A stretch of 64,000 bases of DNA from Lophius americanus (lineage: Eukaryota > Chordata > Actinopteri > Lophiiformes > Lophiidae), in the NCBI GenBank assembly GCA_037951165.1, contig JBBDHG010000127.1:3171001-3235000 (forward strand), in the 5' to 3' direction. A program made the translations under genes and the position numbers. Below the pieces are notes generated by a model. The model worked only from the letters and a program-made list of their open reading frames with translations. It was not told the origin of the DNA and ran no database searches. Of this stretch, positions 12,101 through 26,819 are shown piece after piece. Numbering within the stretch: the first letter of the stretch is position 1; each line of letters opens with the position of its first letter.

Positions 12101-15100
12101 AGTTACCTTCGGTGTAACTGATTAATAAAGTTCTACTACAATCCAAACCTTATTAAGCTCATGATTTACAAAAAACGTTCTCATATATGTTAACTTCGAT
12201 GTAATACAGATGCTCTCTGATACACCATGACATTACCTTGACTTATTCCATCAGCGTCTATGTGAGATGGTGATGCATGTCTCTGTCTGACTGTCTGTGT
12301 AGCCAGTGGCTGTTATCATAGTCAAATTTGACTCATGATGGTTTGTTAAACATCCACGCAAAGCTGATCAGCTAGCCAAACTTATGAATCCATTGAACTG
12401 AATGCAAAAAGGTATTCAAAAATAGTAGCATTGTTTAATCTTAATTTTGTTCTTTCTCACCGATTAATGTAAGAATAACATCATTAGTGAAACAAATTAG
12501 GCAGCTGTAGCTCAGCAAGTTGAGCAGCCTTCTCCCGATTGCGAGGTACCCGGTTCAAGCCCCAGCTGGTCTACATGTCGCATGGTCCTCGAGCAAGATC
12601 CTGAACCCACAATGTCACCCCCAGGCACTTCCCAAGAGCTGCCCACTGCTCCTTCAGGCATGGATCAAATGCAGAGAATTGAATTTCCATCAGGATAAAT
12701 CAGATTTCAACCAGCTGCCATGTTGCCTGAAAAAACTCCAGTTGTCATCCACAGAGAGTAAAAGGACAGGGACGACGAGAAAACTTTATGCAAGTGAGAG
12801 GCGAAACTACAAATAAGAAAAGTACAGAATAAATCCCCCACTGATGCAGGTGGGAGAGATGAATTCAACAAACTACACCATGCTTCATCCGAAAAAAGGG
12901 TCATTTTCTGAGATGTGTTTTTTTGAATTTAGAGAAGATGATGAAAATCAAAAACATGCGTGCATTGGAAAGCCATGTTTTGCCACAGTAGCAGCATGAC
13001 AAAGTATGGACTGACCTTAGTGTCACTTAGAAAAATGCGAGCCATGTGTAAATCTTTGTACTTGGTTTCCTATTACTTAGTTATAAGATATTAAAAGGCC
13101 TCGGTAAATATGTAAGTCTAGACTGCCAGCCTTATTGATCTTTTATCTGACTGAGGTTTGAACAAAATCTCTGGCACTGACCAGGACACTGAATAGTTAA
13201 TGTTAGTTTGATTAGTAGATCGTGTGCCAACATGGTTCTTTCTAATATCACATGTGACACTAATGGTGCTGCATCACAAAGTGCATTATGAAGCAACTAA
13301 ATGATGCTCGATGTGGTTCTATAACACTTGAATACTTCTTTATTGGAGTTAGCACCACTATTTTTTGGTGGTTTTGTTTAACATTTATCAGGTGTATGAG
13401 TTCAAGAAATGGGAAAAAAAAGTATTGTGCAGTGAACTTTGAACTCTATCTTAAGCAAAGACTCATTTCTCTCATTTTACCCACTGTCATCCAGCCGTAG
13501 ACACGGTGAAGGTCAATGTTCCTCGCTGCCCTAACTTCCAGTGTCTTCCTGGATAACTGAGATTTGTTTTTGTGACACCAAGGTCTTGCGAACCCCAGGG
13601 GTGCCTGGAACTTTAGCATCAAAATGTGGAGTGAGGGAGTGTGGCCGCACGTGTCTGCCAGCACTGTTGTGTCTCACCACTCTTATCAGCTTCTTCTAAT
13701 CATAGGGTATCAGTTCTAGGATCAAAAGCTGTGGTGTCCTATTCTGCTCAGCCAGACAGTTGCCTCATCGTTTCTCCAAAACAAATAATTTAAGCACAGG
13801 AGACAAAAAAAATATAGGATATGCACAACAAAAGTTTGAGCAGGAGATCAAAACTGCCTGATTCTCTTGTTCTCAGATTTGATTTGATGTATGGAATGAC
13901 GATGTGGTCGTAGACCTGCTCGGGGGTTAGTTTGTCCTTCCTTGAAGTTTGTGGATCTGTGGAATCTTGAGCGTCTCTTGTGCAATCATTTAGTATGCTC
14001 CAATCGTAGCATCAATTCAATAGTGGTGTGTCGACCGAGTATCCATAATCCCGTTGCTCTGCATCCTTTACTTTGCTTCCTTCAAATGGCCAAGTGAGCG
14101 ACGGATCAGTGGGGGGTGGATGCTGTGTGTGGGAACAATTGAGCACCTCTTTTAGGCTGACCTGCCCCCTCCTCCTCCTCCCTTCTATTGCCACATTCCA
14201 CACCGGACCACCAAGACCCACACTTTGGGAGCCCCGGAGCTGGGAACCCACTGCAACAAAGAGAGCTACTGGGACTGACTGAGGCATACACAGAAAAGAA
14301 AGGGATTTGACTGACAAGAAATAGTTTAACAAAACTGGGTGAGAAATTTTAGGTCGAGCAGGATACAGTATACAGTACATACAGCCTCTTCTACACACAG
14401 GATTGAACTCAATACAAGGTTTAACTCCTGTTTTAATCATGGGACCTTTACAGTACATTTTGTCTTGTGTGGACCCAGTTTAACTTGCCTATGTCATGGG
14501 CTGGATCTGTGTGGGTCCTTGTCTCATGCAAACTACTAGGAATCCTGATCTCGCTTTGTGGTTTTCGGCACTTAAAGTTGAGAGCAGCGACCACATGTAA
14601 CTTCTTGTTAACACATCCTGTTAAAGTCTCTTCCTTTCCTCTATGTGTCCCCGCTGATATATTAGTTCGTTTTCTTCTCCCACTTGCTCTTGAGCAGCTC
14701 CGCTGGGAGGTTTTATTTCATTCTCAATCTTTTCAATTTTTTTTCTCTGCCAAAAATGGTTTACTTTTATTTTCTGTCCTGCAACATTACGCCTATTTTC
14801 TTCCCACGTCGACCATCTTGTCTTTTTAACCTAGGTGGTTTTGTTTGTTCAAAAATGCATTACAAAACCAGCCTGAATCACTTGTTCATACTCATTTCAT
14901 TGTGGCTTCTTTTAACCAGTTCCAAACATTAGCACTTTTTTTATTTGAATCTCAGCTGCCGAGTACAGAAAAGTCTTTCGGTATCTAAAAATGTTCAATT
15001 AGATTAAATGAAGCTTGCATTATGATTCTTTATACATGGTTTGGAGTTTACTAGGAATATGCACATGAGTTGAGTTAGGGTAAGAGGAATTAACGTTCCA

Positions 15101-18100
15101 AATCCTGGAAATCTAGCAGATTCACTGTCCTGTTAAATTTTTTTACACCAGCTCATAGATCTGCACATCACCATGAGCTGCTCGAACCACTTCTCTTTTG
15201 TTATGGAGTGCTTTTGTACCATTGAGTCTTGGTGGTGTCATTTTTTGTTGCTCTGATATTTGAGTCTTCATGCGCCTCCTTTGTGTTTTTCACCTCACCA
15301 CTGGTGTCACTCAGCCAGCTGTGAGTAGTGGGTCCAAGGTCCTTGAGCTCTTATCCCACACTGCATTGATGGAGTGTGAACTCTTTTCTTCTACACACAC
15401 TCACTGAAGTCATGTCAGTGCTCCCCCACCAGTGGGAAGTGTGGTTATGATGTAGGTGTTACTCAACCGAGGAATAGATTTCCAATGGTGCTGCAATTGG
15501 CTAATTTCCATGTTGATAGCCTTGATCACTGTTACGATTTGTGCTACTCGCCAGAGGCCTTTGTGGTTATGGATAGACGTAAGGAAGTGAAGCCAGGGAC
15601 TGACTTTGGTGTTTGGGTTGTAACCCCAATGCTGGGTGCTGGCCAGAGGAGTTGTAAACCCTGCTAATTACTCCCAAGGCCTAAATCAAGACTCCCATGG
15701 ATGAGGCCGTCACTCACACTTAGCTCACTTTTGGTCTGCAGTTAGCTTAATAGGTTTCCTAATATTTAACCAATTCCTCTGTGTGCTGCTCGCTCTTGGA
15801 TTTATTTTCATATAAATTAGATTGTTTTAGATTTAAAAAAACCAAAAACGTTTTCTTTTCTTTGGTTCTCAAAAGTCTTGTCGGTTCTCAAACATAAAGG
15901 CATTAGGCGGATCTTTGGCTGCGTCACACACCTCTGTGAATTTGATTGACCAGTTGTTGCCATTTGTTTAAAATGGCAACAACTCGACAAGTTGACAAAA
16001 GATGGACAAAAAAAGATCCCTCTAATGAAAGACTAAAAAAGCTTGTTCAAAGGAGGGTTACAAAGCTGCAAATCATTTGTTCGTGTGTGTTTTAGGGGTT
16101 TTTGCTGCCAGGAAATGTTTTAATTACATTGAAATGTGAGTCAACTTGTCATGGTTAGAAAGATTGTACATCATTGGAATGGCAAGTACATTTGAACCAA
16201 TGGCACGTATCATCAGTAAACCAAACCACCCATGACCGAAGCCCGTGAAACCAATGTAACGTTTAGGTTTAGACTTTCTAGTCCCTTTGATAGACTGCGA
16301 TGAGTGGTCCTCTTCACATCGCCTACCTGGTGTCCAGTTTCGTAAGACCCAACAGGTATATCAGAATCTTTGTTGCCCTTTTGTACCTTTGAGCCTCCAG
16401 AAACCTGATATTGTACCTGACCTCAGTCTGCCTGGGAGGCTTTGCCGGGCCTCGTCCTGCCACAACATCTGGTGGACTTCAGCTGCCTTTGGATGTCTGT
16501 TATAAACATTGTCAAAAAGCTTGCTCTCCTTAAGAGAAGTTTTCTGGCTTTTACTGACATTGAAAAAATAAATCGTATTGTGTGTTGATTCTGTTAGAGC
16601 TCTCATATGCTAAATCACATTTTATCTTTTTTTTGCATTCTTTTAAGCTGGTGTGTGAGGTGGAGTTTGTGATTAGTTATGAAATGTTTAGATGTATGGC
16701 CATAAAGGTTGTTTTCAGTAGATAAGCACTTTTGGGATGCCCACATACACTAGGAATTTTTTTAAGCTTAACAGCAGTCCACCTCTGATTGCAGAACATT
16801 GTTTGCACAGTGTCCTCTGTAAAGCAGTTTGCTGAAACTCTAGAGGATTTTCATCTTCTCCTTTAAAGTCTGTTTTCATTTGTGTGCCATGAGTCATTGG
16901 AAAGACTGAGGGCTGGTGCAGAGGGACAAGTCATGAATGTCTTTTGTGCCTCCCCCTTTTTTCCTCCTTTTCCTTCCCTTGTAATAATCACTCTGTGCCG
17001 TAACATGTCCTTTACATTTATCTGCAAAATCCGCTTCTCTCTTCAAATCTCAAACATAACACAGTCACACATGGACTGGGTTCTTTAGCATCAAGGTGGA
17101 ATCAGTAGTAATAGCAGTATATCAAACATGTGATCTTTGCTGCTCGGCAGAAGGTTCATAGCCTAATAGGAAGATGTGGAAAAGGTGAACGATTAGACCA
17201 GTTGTTAACATGAGTCACTGCCTCCCGTGTCCCTCTAATAGACAGTGAAAACATTCCTTGCTCTGTAATGGCAGTGAGGAAAGTTTCTTACTTCACTTTT
17301 CAGTTTTTCCATTAGTGCATGAACATACAATATTTGACTCACGTTTCAGCCGTCTATCTGGACATTGAGGCCTGCACAGGTCTAAAAGTGTGACTGGAAT
17401 TCAAGCCAATGGCCAGCAGTTGCTGTTTTTAACTGAAGTCTACAAGTTGCAGACGATTTTGAAGCAAATGCAAACAAAACATTTCTGTTTGATGTATGAA
17501 TTATTGTGTCAAAATCAAGCATGGCTTCCACCTTTCTCATCGCCAGAGACACGACTTACTTAAGGGTTCAGGTTTGACCTTTAATTTTTATGATCTCATC
17601 ACTGGCTGCTTTGTTTGTTCATTTCTTGACCTCAGTGCTTTTTTTTTGATGGGCCTAATGTTAAAAATCCTATAAATTAACTACTTTTTTACGGTGCTCA
17701 ATTCCAGTTATACTGTGTGGCATTTTTTGACGGTCTCATCCTAGCCCTGAATCCTACTTTTCTTAATTGTTTACCTGAGCCTTGTCTGGCACAGTAGAAT
17801 GAAAAGCCATCCAACTCACTCCCAAATTTCCCCTGCTATCACGAGACTGTCATGAAATGATTACACACCACAATCTGGAAATAAAAAGCTTTATTTACAT
17901 TTCACTATTTTTAATGCAGAGGTTACCGAGTCGAACATGGTCCTCTATTTTTATATTTTTACCACAAAAAGATGTAATTAAATTGTGAAGCAGGTGAACT
18001 TTTGAGAATAGCCCCGAAAAAGCCCTTAAATGTAATAAGGGAAGGGCAGGAGCGAGCTGAAACCCTGACAAAGCGGTGACCTGGGAATGGGCATAGGCAG

Positions 18101-21100
18101 GAAGCTTTTGTGTGAGGAGATAAAGCCGGAGATGCAGGCCCGGGATGGGAGATAGAAACAGACAGAGCAAGAGGCCAGGGCAATGTTGTGGAATCTCCCC
18201 AGGGGCTTCTGGGTAAATGTTCATGGATGACAGCATTTTGGAATGTTCACAAATGGAGAGTTTTAATTGGCCAGAGGCCCTGACTGGTTTGGTAATCAGA
18301 AATTGACTCTGGTGTCAAAGAGCTCAGATTTATGGATCCCACTGCGTCCTTTATTTGTGTGCTTTGAGAAAATAATAATTCACATATAGGACACAGTGTC
18401 AACGATTTAGCTCAAATAAACAGTTTGATGGGATAATTTCTCACTCTGGTCAACAAACGTTGTGTTGACCAGTGTATGCTGTAGTTCAGAGTTTCTGTGA
18501 GTAGCAATGAATCACAAATTGAAGTGATTTGTGCTCTGCCTCGTGCTATGCAGAAGCAGACATACCTTTCTTTCTCATCATAGTCATGCCATATGACTTG
18601 CAGGTTTAGGCATTTTGGTGTTATTACAGCTGGGTTTCGAAGTAAAGTTTAATTCTTGATTTATTTAAAAAACATCCCCATACAAAGACATTAACCAGGG
18701 GCTGGCTGTGTAGCAGGAAATATCCACTCCAGAGTTCTGTTTGTGACAAAAACGTCCTGCCTCATTAATAGATGGTGAGCACTATTCAAATTGGTGAATA
18801 TCTTGTGTCACAAATGCCACTTGTTGCTTTCAGAGCTTCACACGACTAAGACTACTATGCTTTGTTAGGAAAGGGGGGATAAAATGAGAATCACTTAATC
18901 AAGTCAATACATTTATCTCCTTTCAATTCAGATCACTATTCTTGAAAACATTTTTCTTCGACATTGTTGCGCTCTACTCCCTGATATAAGTGCAAAATTC
19001 ATCTAAGAAGTCATATTGCACTTTGTTGCAGAGCCCAGCCCCCAACATGTATGCATTCTCTGACCTACACATTTGCCTGCAACTTCAGTGACACAGACAT
19101 TGCCCTGTATTTATCAATTCACAACACATTTATGTTATTTATCATTCAGAGTCCTAAACAAGGCCAGGAATTCTAACAAACCTCAGTCAGATAAAGGATC
19201 ACTGAGTCTGGTAGACTAGACATATTTGCACAGCGCCCTAGAGTTTCATAAACTGTGTGCTCAGTTTAGAAAACTAGGTCCACAGATTCATGTACAGCTC
19301 TTTTCTTTCTCATTTGACACTACTGGGGGTAATTTATGGTGACATTTCAGATGATTGTATAAATTGGTCTTATTCCCGTGTGGTGCTGATACTGTGGCAA
19401 AAGATATCTTGTGATGAATACGTTTTTGACTTAAGTCTCCTGTGTATCCAATACATTTCCAAACCTCAGAATTTGAACCTTTTCATGGTAGTGGAGTTCT
19501 TCGGATTCATCTCTTTCCCACCTGCATCAGCAGGGTTTTTTTCTGGATTCATTCTGCCTTTTTCTTATAATAGTTTTCTCACCCTGGAAGACAGTTTTTC
19601 CCTTATAGATCCGCCGATCTCACTCAGTCTTGTTCTCACTGTTAGTTAGAACAGTATCAGTTTCTGTTGCTCCAAATCACTTGGTCTTACACCCCATTCT
19701 CATCACCTGAGGGAACGTTGAAACCCCAACTTTAATGTAGTCGATTTTCAAAATGAAACGCTACAGGATCGTAGAGTAGTAGTGATACTCAGTTGTTGAA
19801 TATCCCTGTATGGTTTGCAAAATGGTAACGTGTTTGAATTATCAGTTCAACTAATATGTGTTGTTTTGTTATGTGTAAATGCATCAAATGAATGTTGGTC
19901 TTGGGCGCTGGGGAGAGGAGGGGGGGTAGCTGTACTGTTGCAGCAGGAATGTACAAAGAGCACATCTTAGAATTTCGGAACCAGAAGTTATATAATTACA
20001 GCATACATGAATGATTACTTTAGATAGCAATGGTATAATGAACTGAGGGAGAAATCATTTTCATGAGGCAAACTTTCACACGTTCATGTGAATTTTTCAA
20101 ACAATTCCTATAAAATTTAAATTTAATGTATTTGAAGCTCACTTCCTTTGCATCCTTAAGCTATTGGCATGTTCTGGAAGTGTTGATTCCCAGTCAGGAA
20201 TCAGCTGGAGCCTAATGCTAAAAAGTTCTTTAAACTGACAGAAACTGCAGTACGTCTGTATGTGTTGCTGAAAAAAACTTGAAATGTCTGGGAGAATGTG
20301 TTTTATTGTAATATCTGAAGTTAGAGATAAATATCATACCTAATGCATATTATGAACCATAGCCAACATGCATTCCTCAAATATACTGAAAAGTAATGTT
20401 ATTAACTGGGGTTTTCTATATCAGTATTCTTTATGTATTCTGTCAATGAAACATCTTTAAGCATTCACCATGAAAACTTTATTAATGTCTGTCCTGATAT
20501 GTTTGGAGACACTGAGTCGCAGTCAAGTGAAATACTTGGACAAGGTTTGGCGCTACTACCTACCATATCGTTAGAAGGCTTGGGTCAGATTTCGAAGTCC
20601 CCTGCCAGCATATTTCAGACTCTTTTTGACGTTCCTAATGAACCGAGAGCTGAAAAGCATTATTGGTTTGGCCAAAACCACTATAAACGTGTCATTACTT
20701 TATTTTTTTAAGCGGCTCATGTGTAGAAACAGAGTAGGTGGAAGTAAAGCCCTGCCCTGATTATCTCCATATGAGCAGGCAGGTCTCTAATAATGGTTTC
20801 CGCTTACAGCATAACCCTGTTGAACATTTTCTCCCTTTTGTGGTGATCCCGCCATAGCTGAGGGTACACCACGTATCTAAGACTCCAGCTAAAACCAGAA
20901 AAGCATCCATAAAGCGACACTGGAAACAATCCTTTTTGCAGGAATATTAAAAATGCTATAGTAGCCAAGGAGTGCACAATTTAGTCTTGCAAGGTGCTGG
21001 TCCAAAACCTGGATAAATGTAAAGGTTTGCTTCAAGAAGAGCATCCGGTGTAAAACCTGTGGAAGTTCAACAAGAGATAAGACTCCGCTTAAGTGACCAC

Positions 21101-24100
21101 ATTGGTAGCCGACAAAAGAAAAAAAAGCAGGGCCTACAGTTGGTGGGGAAACCATTCAAAATCAACACCATTGAAATACATCATATACGTATACATATGC
21201 TTTCTTATAATAAATGGATGATGAATGCACCTGGGAAACGGTTAAATTTGTCAGAACTGACAAGAAAGTGGGATTAAATAGAGACGAGTATCCAGCCCAA
21301 AAAAACATGATAGTATGCTGCTTTTTGTTGAAATGATCACACACAGCCTTTAGATAGAGAATGTCACATGTCAGCCGTGTGTAAAGTGGGGCCATGTTGC
21401 CTCACAAGATTTGCATTTTCGCCAGGTCGCAGGGCAACAGTGATAGTGTCCTTGTCAAATGGTTACTTTCTGGAAAGTGTATTTTTAGGCACCAAAAGTC
21501 ATTATCATATGAACAAAAAGCCAAACAACCACAATGAAAGGTTATTGTTAAATGTGAACAACAAACAAACAAAAAAACAAAGTCATGTATAGGATTTTTA
21601 TCTACAATCAACTTTTAATTGTTTTTCACTCAACATAATATATTTATGTATTATTGTTATTATTATGTCTAAGTTGATCCTAATATTCACTAAAATTATG
21701 TCCGGATAGTAATATCGAAATTTCAATCAGGTTGTTTCAGGCGTCACTCGTTTTACTCCTGAAAAAAAAGAACTGGAAAATGTGCATGAGGGATGTGAAC
21801 AAGACGTACTTTTCCCCATCCTTCAACAACAGCTGGCATGCTGCCCTTGAACAAGAGTCTGCGGTTGCACTTAGCAGCAGCTTGAATTGAATGTATGGAT
21901 GTTTGTAACCTTCCCTCCGAGTGCAACTACTATTCCAGGTTGTAAATAAGACTAATCTCTTAGTCAGCTTGACCAGTTAAAGGATTTCTTTTAATACAGG
22001 GGATATTATATCCTACTGTACCAGAGCAAAACTCGCCCTGACTTAACTGTGAAAACTCTAAAATCGGGTTTAAATCGGGACAGTGGTGGCTGGGATATAC
22101 TGCATGATCAGTTTAACTTCTTCACATTTTGTTTTAATAGCTTTAGACTGGTATCATGTGGGAGATTCCCTTGTATTATGGAGCCATGGAAACATTTATT
22201 CAGTCAGTTAGAATAGATGTGTGGGTTAAGTCTAAAAAATAACATACCCCTTGTTGTGCACAAAACCGTGCTTTACGAAAGGTTCCGTTACGAATGTTGA
22301 CGAATAGGACAGTAGTTTGAGAATTTTTCTTCATTTCTATATGGACCAAATTATCAGAATTGTTGGTACTGCTTTGCAGAAAGACTGCCTTTAGAAATTA
22401 ATTATGAAGTCATTAATGAACATTTATAAACAACTTATGACATAGCTCTCAATAATCAATGTGGGTTAACTATTTGGCAATCTCATGGACTTTCTATTCT
22501 GGGATAAAGCAGTACATTTGAAGTACATATAAATACGTGCTCAGCGTTTGGCAAGAAGCAGGTCTCTTTTTTTGCCTTTATATCTATTGTGTTAGAGACA
22601 GAGAGAGAGAGAGAGCTGGTCTGACAGCATGCTGCGACAGGAGAGAATTTAAGAGGGGAATTAATTAAAAAGTAATTGCTGTCATCTTAAATTAAGTACG
22701 CTCTTCTTTGCACCTTTTAAATAACCCCTTTCAATTGCATCTTCATCTCATATCCTTTCGTCTGTTTGAAACAACCTACTTATTATGTCTTATAATTTTA
22801 ATCATGAGACCTTATTCTCAAAAATAAAAATGTACACTTTAAAAGTAACACAATTCACTCTACAGAAGATGGGAAGTTCAAAGTGCACACAGGATTGGGC
22901 AAACATGATAATTACACCTTAGACAGAGGTGAGCAACAAGAGGAGAATGTTGTGGCTGCAGGGTTTGCAAATTCACAACCGTCTAGCTGCATTCTCTTGT
23001 ATGTGTCATAACAGGGAGCAAATAGTCAACATTTATATTCCTAAGTGTATTGTACACTTCACCCCATTTACAGTGGTAGAAGCCGGGTTTTTACGTGACA
23101 AAATCGTCTTATAATAAGACTGTCTAGGATTATGCTCAGACATTTTTTAATGTTCTGAAATCAAACTTACTATTCCTCGTCTCAAATTACCTACATTCCA
23201 CTGGGATTGAATAAGAATGTACATGGACTATGAGCGGCAGGCAGGCTACCATTTAATTATTTACAAATGTTGCTGTCTGTGTGAAGTCGCAGAGGGTTGA
23301 AGTGGCAGACCAGCAGTCTCCAACCAGCGACAGTGATATTGGTGACTGGTTTGTGACATGTGGTACCTCATACCTTCTACCAAACTCCTTCTTCAATTTT
23401 AGTGTTGCCCCGAGCTCAGAATGGTACTGAATAATCCTTGTGGGACTTTTATCACTTTAGATTGAAGAATATAAGCCTTATGGATCTCTCTATATATATC
23501 TTTGCCATGGGTCTGCGACTTCAACAGTCCTTAATTGCTTCTATGTATGGGGGGGTGCGCAATGTGTGTTAGTGGTGTTATTATTGGAGTGATTGGGGTC
23601 CGAGGGTGAGTTACTGTGTGTGGTGGATGTGCTGGCTGGAAGAAGAAGGGGGTGGGGGTCGGAGGATAGGACCTTTCTCAAAGGAGTGGCTGTTAACCCC
23701 TGACCTCGTCGGTTAAGCCTGCAGGGTGGTGGCGGTCGATGCGGAGGTGGGAGGGACACCCTGAGGTCTGTCTGGTTCTGGGCCACATGATGGCAGTCAT
23801 AGGGGGCGGTGAGGTGTCTAATCTGGTTTTTGTCTATTAGGCGTTTCCACCTCCCCCACCATCCTTCCTCCGAGAACAGAGTTTGAGAGGCAGGACAATG
23901 TCAAAGGGAAGTAACTTATTTTATGAGCCATTTAAAGGGGATGGTGGTCTCCACAAAGGAAAGGCACAGAAGCAGCAGAGCGCTGATGAATACCATGACA
24001 CACAGTCACATGTTTGTTTACAAGATGATGCTCTCTTGTTTTGACCACCATAAATGGCAGCTTTGCTCTTCTGTGCTGCACTCGGAACAATGTTTTGACT

Positions 24101-26157
24101 CTTTCTCTTATTACATCTTTAAGTACTTGGGAAGCTAAAGGACTGATGGACCACTTTAAGGGGCTCTTTAAAACTGAGAGTGTTCACTCAACACACAAAA
24201 GTCTGTTTTCACAAAGATCCCACAATACCATGCTCCATACCATGCATCTGCTTTATGTTATTACTCTGAACAAAAATAACGATGGCGCAATGACGCCCCA
24301 ATGTTGTTTATTAGGCCTCTTTTAGTTCACTATACTTTAAAAGACAATGGCTAAAGTTGTCAAAAACTGTGTAATCTAACGCCAACCGTATGTCACAGTA
24401 TAATCTGGTAAAACGCAATTCCTATGAAAACTCTTGACAACATAGACCCAGTTTGAACATGACTTACGTTTTAAGTCGGGCTGACATCTGGAATTTCTTT
24501 TTTTTAGAGTTTGATCTATTGATAATAATATAATATTGATCGTTCTAATGAAAAAAACGCTTATTTTGCCATTAATTGCCGTCGAGTATGATTCGCTTAA
24601 ATGGCTGTTGCAAATTGAAATAGAAAAAGCGTTTGTACTTTTTCTGTAAAGCTTACAAAGACACCGACGTATAACGATAGCGCCTGTTGAAAATTGTGTT
24701 GTAATACCAGCCAACTGCTCTTGTGAGTTCTTTGCTAAAACATAAGAGTTAATATTAATAATAATAAAATATTCTTTTTTTTCAGATTTTGTCATACATG
24801 TTACAGCATAGGCAAATTATTTCTCCGCATTTGTCGTTTCCCTGAGGGAGCAGTGGGTAGACGCTGTGAAGTTCCTAGGGAGCATATTTGGGTTCAGGGT
24901 CTCGCTCAAGCACCCTGGGACATGTACACAGCAGGGTCACAGCCATCCCGTTAAGGCAGCCACGACAGTTCTCAGGCACTGACACCATACAAACAAATCT
25001 TGAAATATTTATGCTGGTGTCTCTTTGATTTCAGGTCAGAAAGCTCAGGGATGTTTTCATTTGAGATGAGTTGTGCCATTTCCATTTCACAAAGACACGG
25101 TCTCTGTTTAAAGAATTCCCTTACTTTGGACGACTGGGTACAGATTTCAGTGGGTAAAACTTTTTTTTACCGCATGCCCATCACTCGGACAGAACATAAA
25201 TAACGAGAGGGGTTGACCCATTGACATTGCCGACGTTATCAATGACATTGACACTTTGTTACAGCCCTAGTTTTCAGACTATAATTCATGGTAAGAATAA
25301 ACAGTAAAAACCATCAGAAATCATGTTATTACACAGACGTGTGGTGTGCATACATACTAAAACTTTATCGATCATTTGTAGATCCATGGTCAACAAGAAT
25401 ATTTCTCACAACATTGCAATTTCTATGCTGACCTGAAGAAGCAAAGGAAAAACGTTTCCGTTTCAATCAAACCGTTTACATATAAATGCTTCTGATAGAA
25501 TGGTAGCTTTCCAGAAAAAAAAGAAGTGAGATTTGTAACAGAAAGTATTGGATCCTGGTAAACCAGCTTATTGTTTTTCCAAAGACATCAATCCAGCTGT
25601 GTTTGTACATCCACTGCCGGCTCTTAAAGTGTTCTTACATTTTATTCAGAACAGAATAACAGTGAAACATTACTGACCTGAAGAGGCTGTGCAGAAGAGA
25701 CTAAAGGCTATTCATTGCAATGATGGACGAGGAATAACTGACGTGTCAACTGACTGAGATTATTGTGCAATTGTGAGCATAAAAGTTTATAACACAAAGT
25801 TGAGTATGCTGTTGATCTTTAGAGGATCTAACTGGTCTTGTTACCTGTTCGTGTTCTTGTATTCCATCAGTGGCCTTTTCCTCCCAGTGGTTTGAAAAAT
25901 TGGCTGCCAAAATGTTTTCACAAAGTATGCATTAGCTAAGAATCTTCAGTTTTCAGAGACTTAATCCTTTGAGCTAACAGTGTGACATTTGTACAGACAT
26001 TCCTGTGAAATATTGACCATCTCACTTTTATTTGTGTACTTTGGTAACTAGGGCTATTTTCCAAGTGTATATAGCCCTTTTGATTGTGCGCCTGTGCTGT
26101 GGGCAAGCAGGGGGCCCAGCTAGAGGAGTGACTGGATAGTTGTTTCACCTAAAGGTT

Positions 26158-26235
<78 letters not shown>

Positions 26236-26755
26236 CTTGGTCCATGTACCTCCAATCATGCTGGTACAAAGAGCCATGTGTTGAGCAGTGATGTGATGTG
26301 TGAATATGTTTAGGTAGAGGCTGCCAACTTATGCTGGGGTATGAGTGCGTGTGTGTATGCATATGTGTGTAAGAGGGGGGTCATGTGGAATGGGTGAGGG
26401 TTGCAGGGAGAGAGATGAGTTTGGGGAGAGGACTGTGAGAGAAGGAGTGACTTGAGGGTTATTTGGACTTGATCCCAGACAGTGGGGTCCAGTTTGTGGC
26501 GCCAGGGTGCATCCCTCCCTCGGCTGCCCTGTTTGGATGATTGTGATGCTTTTTCTAAAGCATTTTATCTTCTACTTCAAACTGGTAACTTTTCTAATCA
26601 TATTATGCACCACAATTTGTCCTTCAGTATGAAACAAGAGATATCTTATTTCCAACGAGATCAGCTTAATAGCTTAAATTCCCAGAACACTTCAGACTAT
26701 TACAGAACTAGAGGCATGCGCTTCTCGTCTTTTTTATTTATATATATATATAAAT

Positions 26756-26819
<64 letters not shown>

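Noticed and set aside
12500..12573. tRNA gene
   Set aside because: A and B boxes are present but the cloverleaf stems do not pair and a SINE body follows. The same applies to 31873.
14012..14458. 148-codon minus frame in glypican intron 1
   Set aside because: Longest unexplained frame there, but several overlapping frames on both strands are open and no family motif is seen.
23541..23786. Pro/Thr-rich minus frame
   Set aside because: Low-complexity G-rich DNA; no start context or domain.
24376..24795. 139-codon minus frame in glypican intron 1
   Set aside because: No domain, no splice context and an unremarkable composition for AT-rich DNA.
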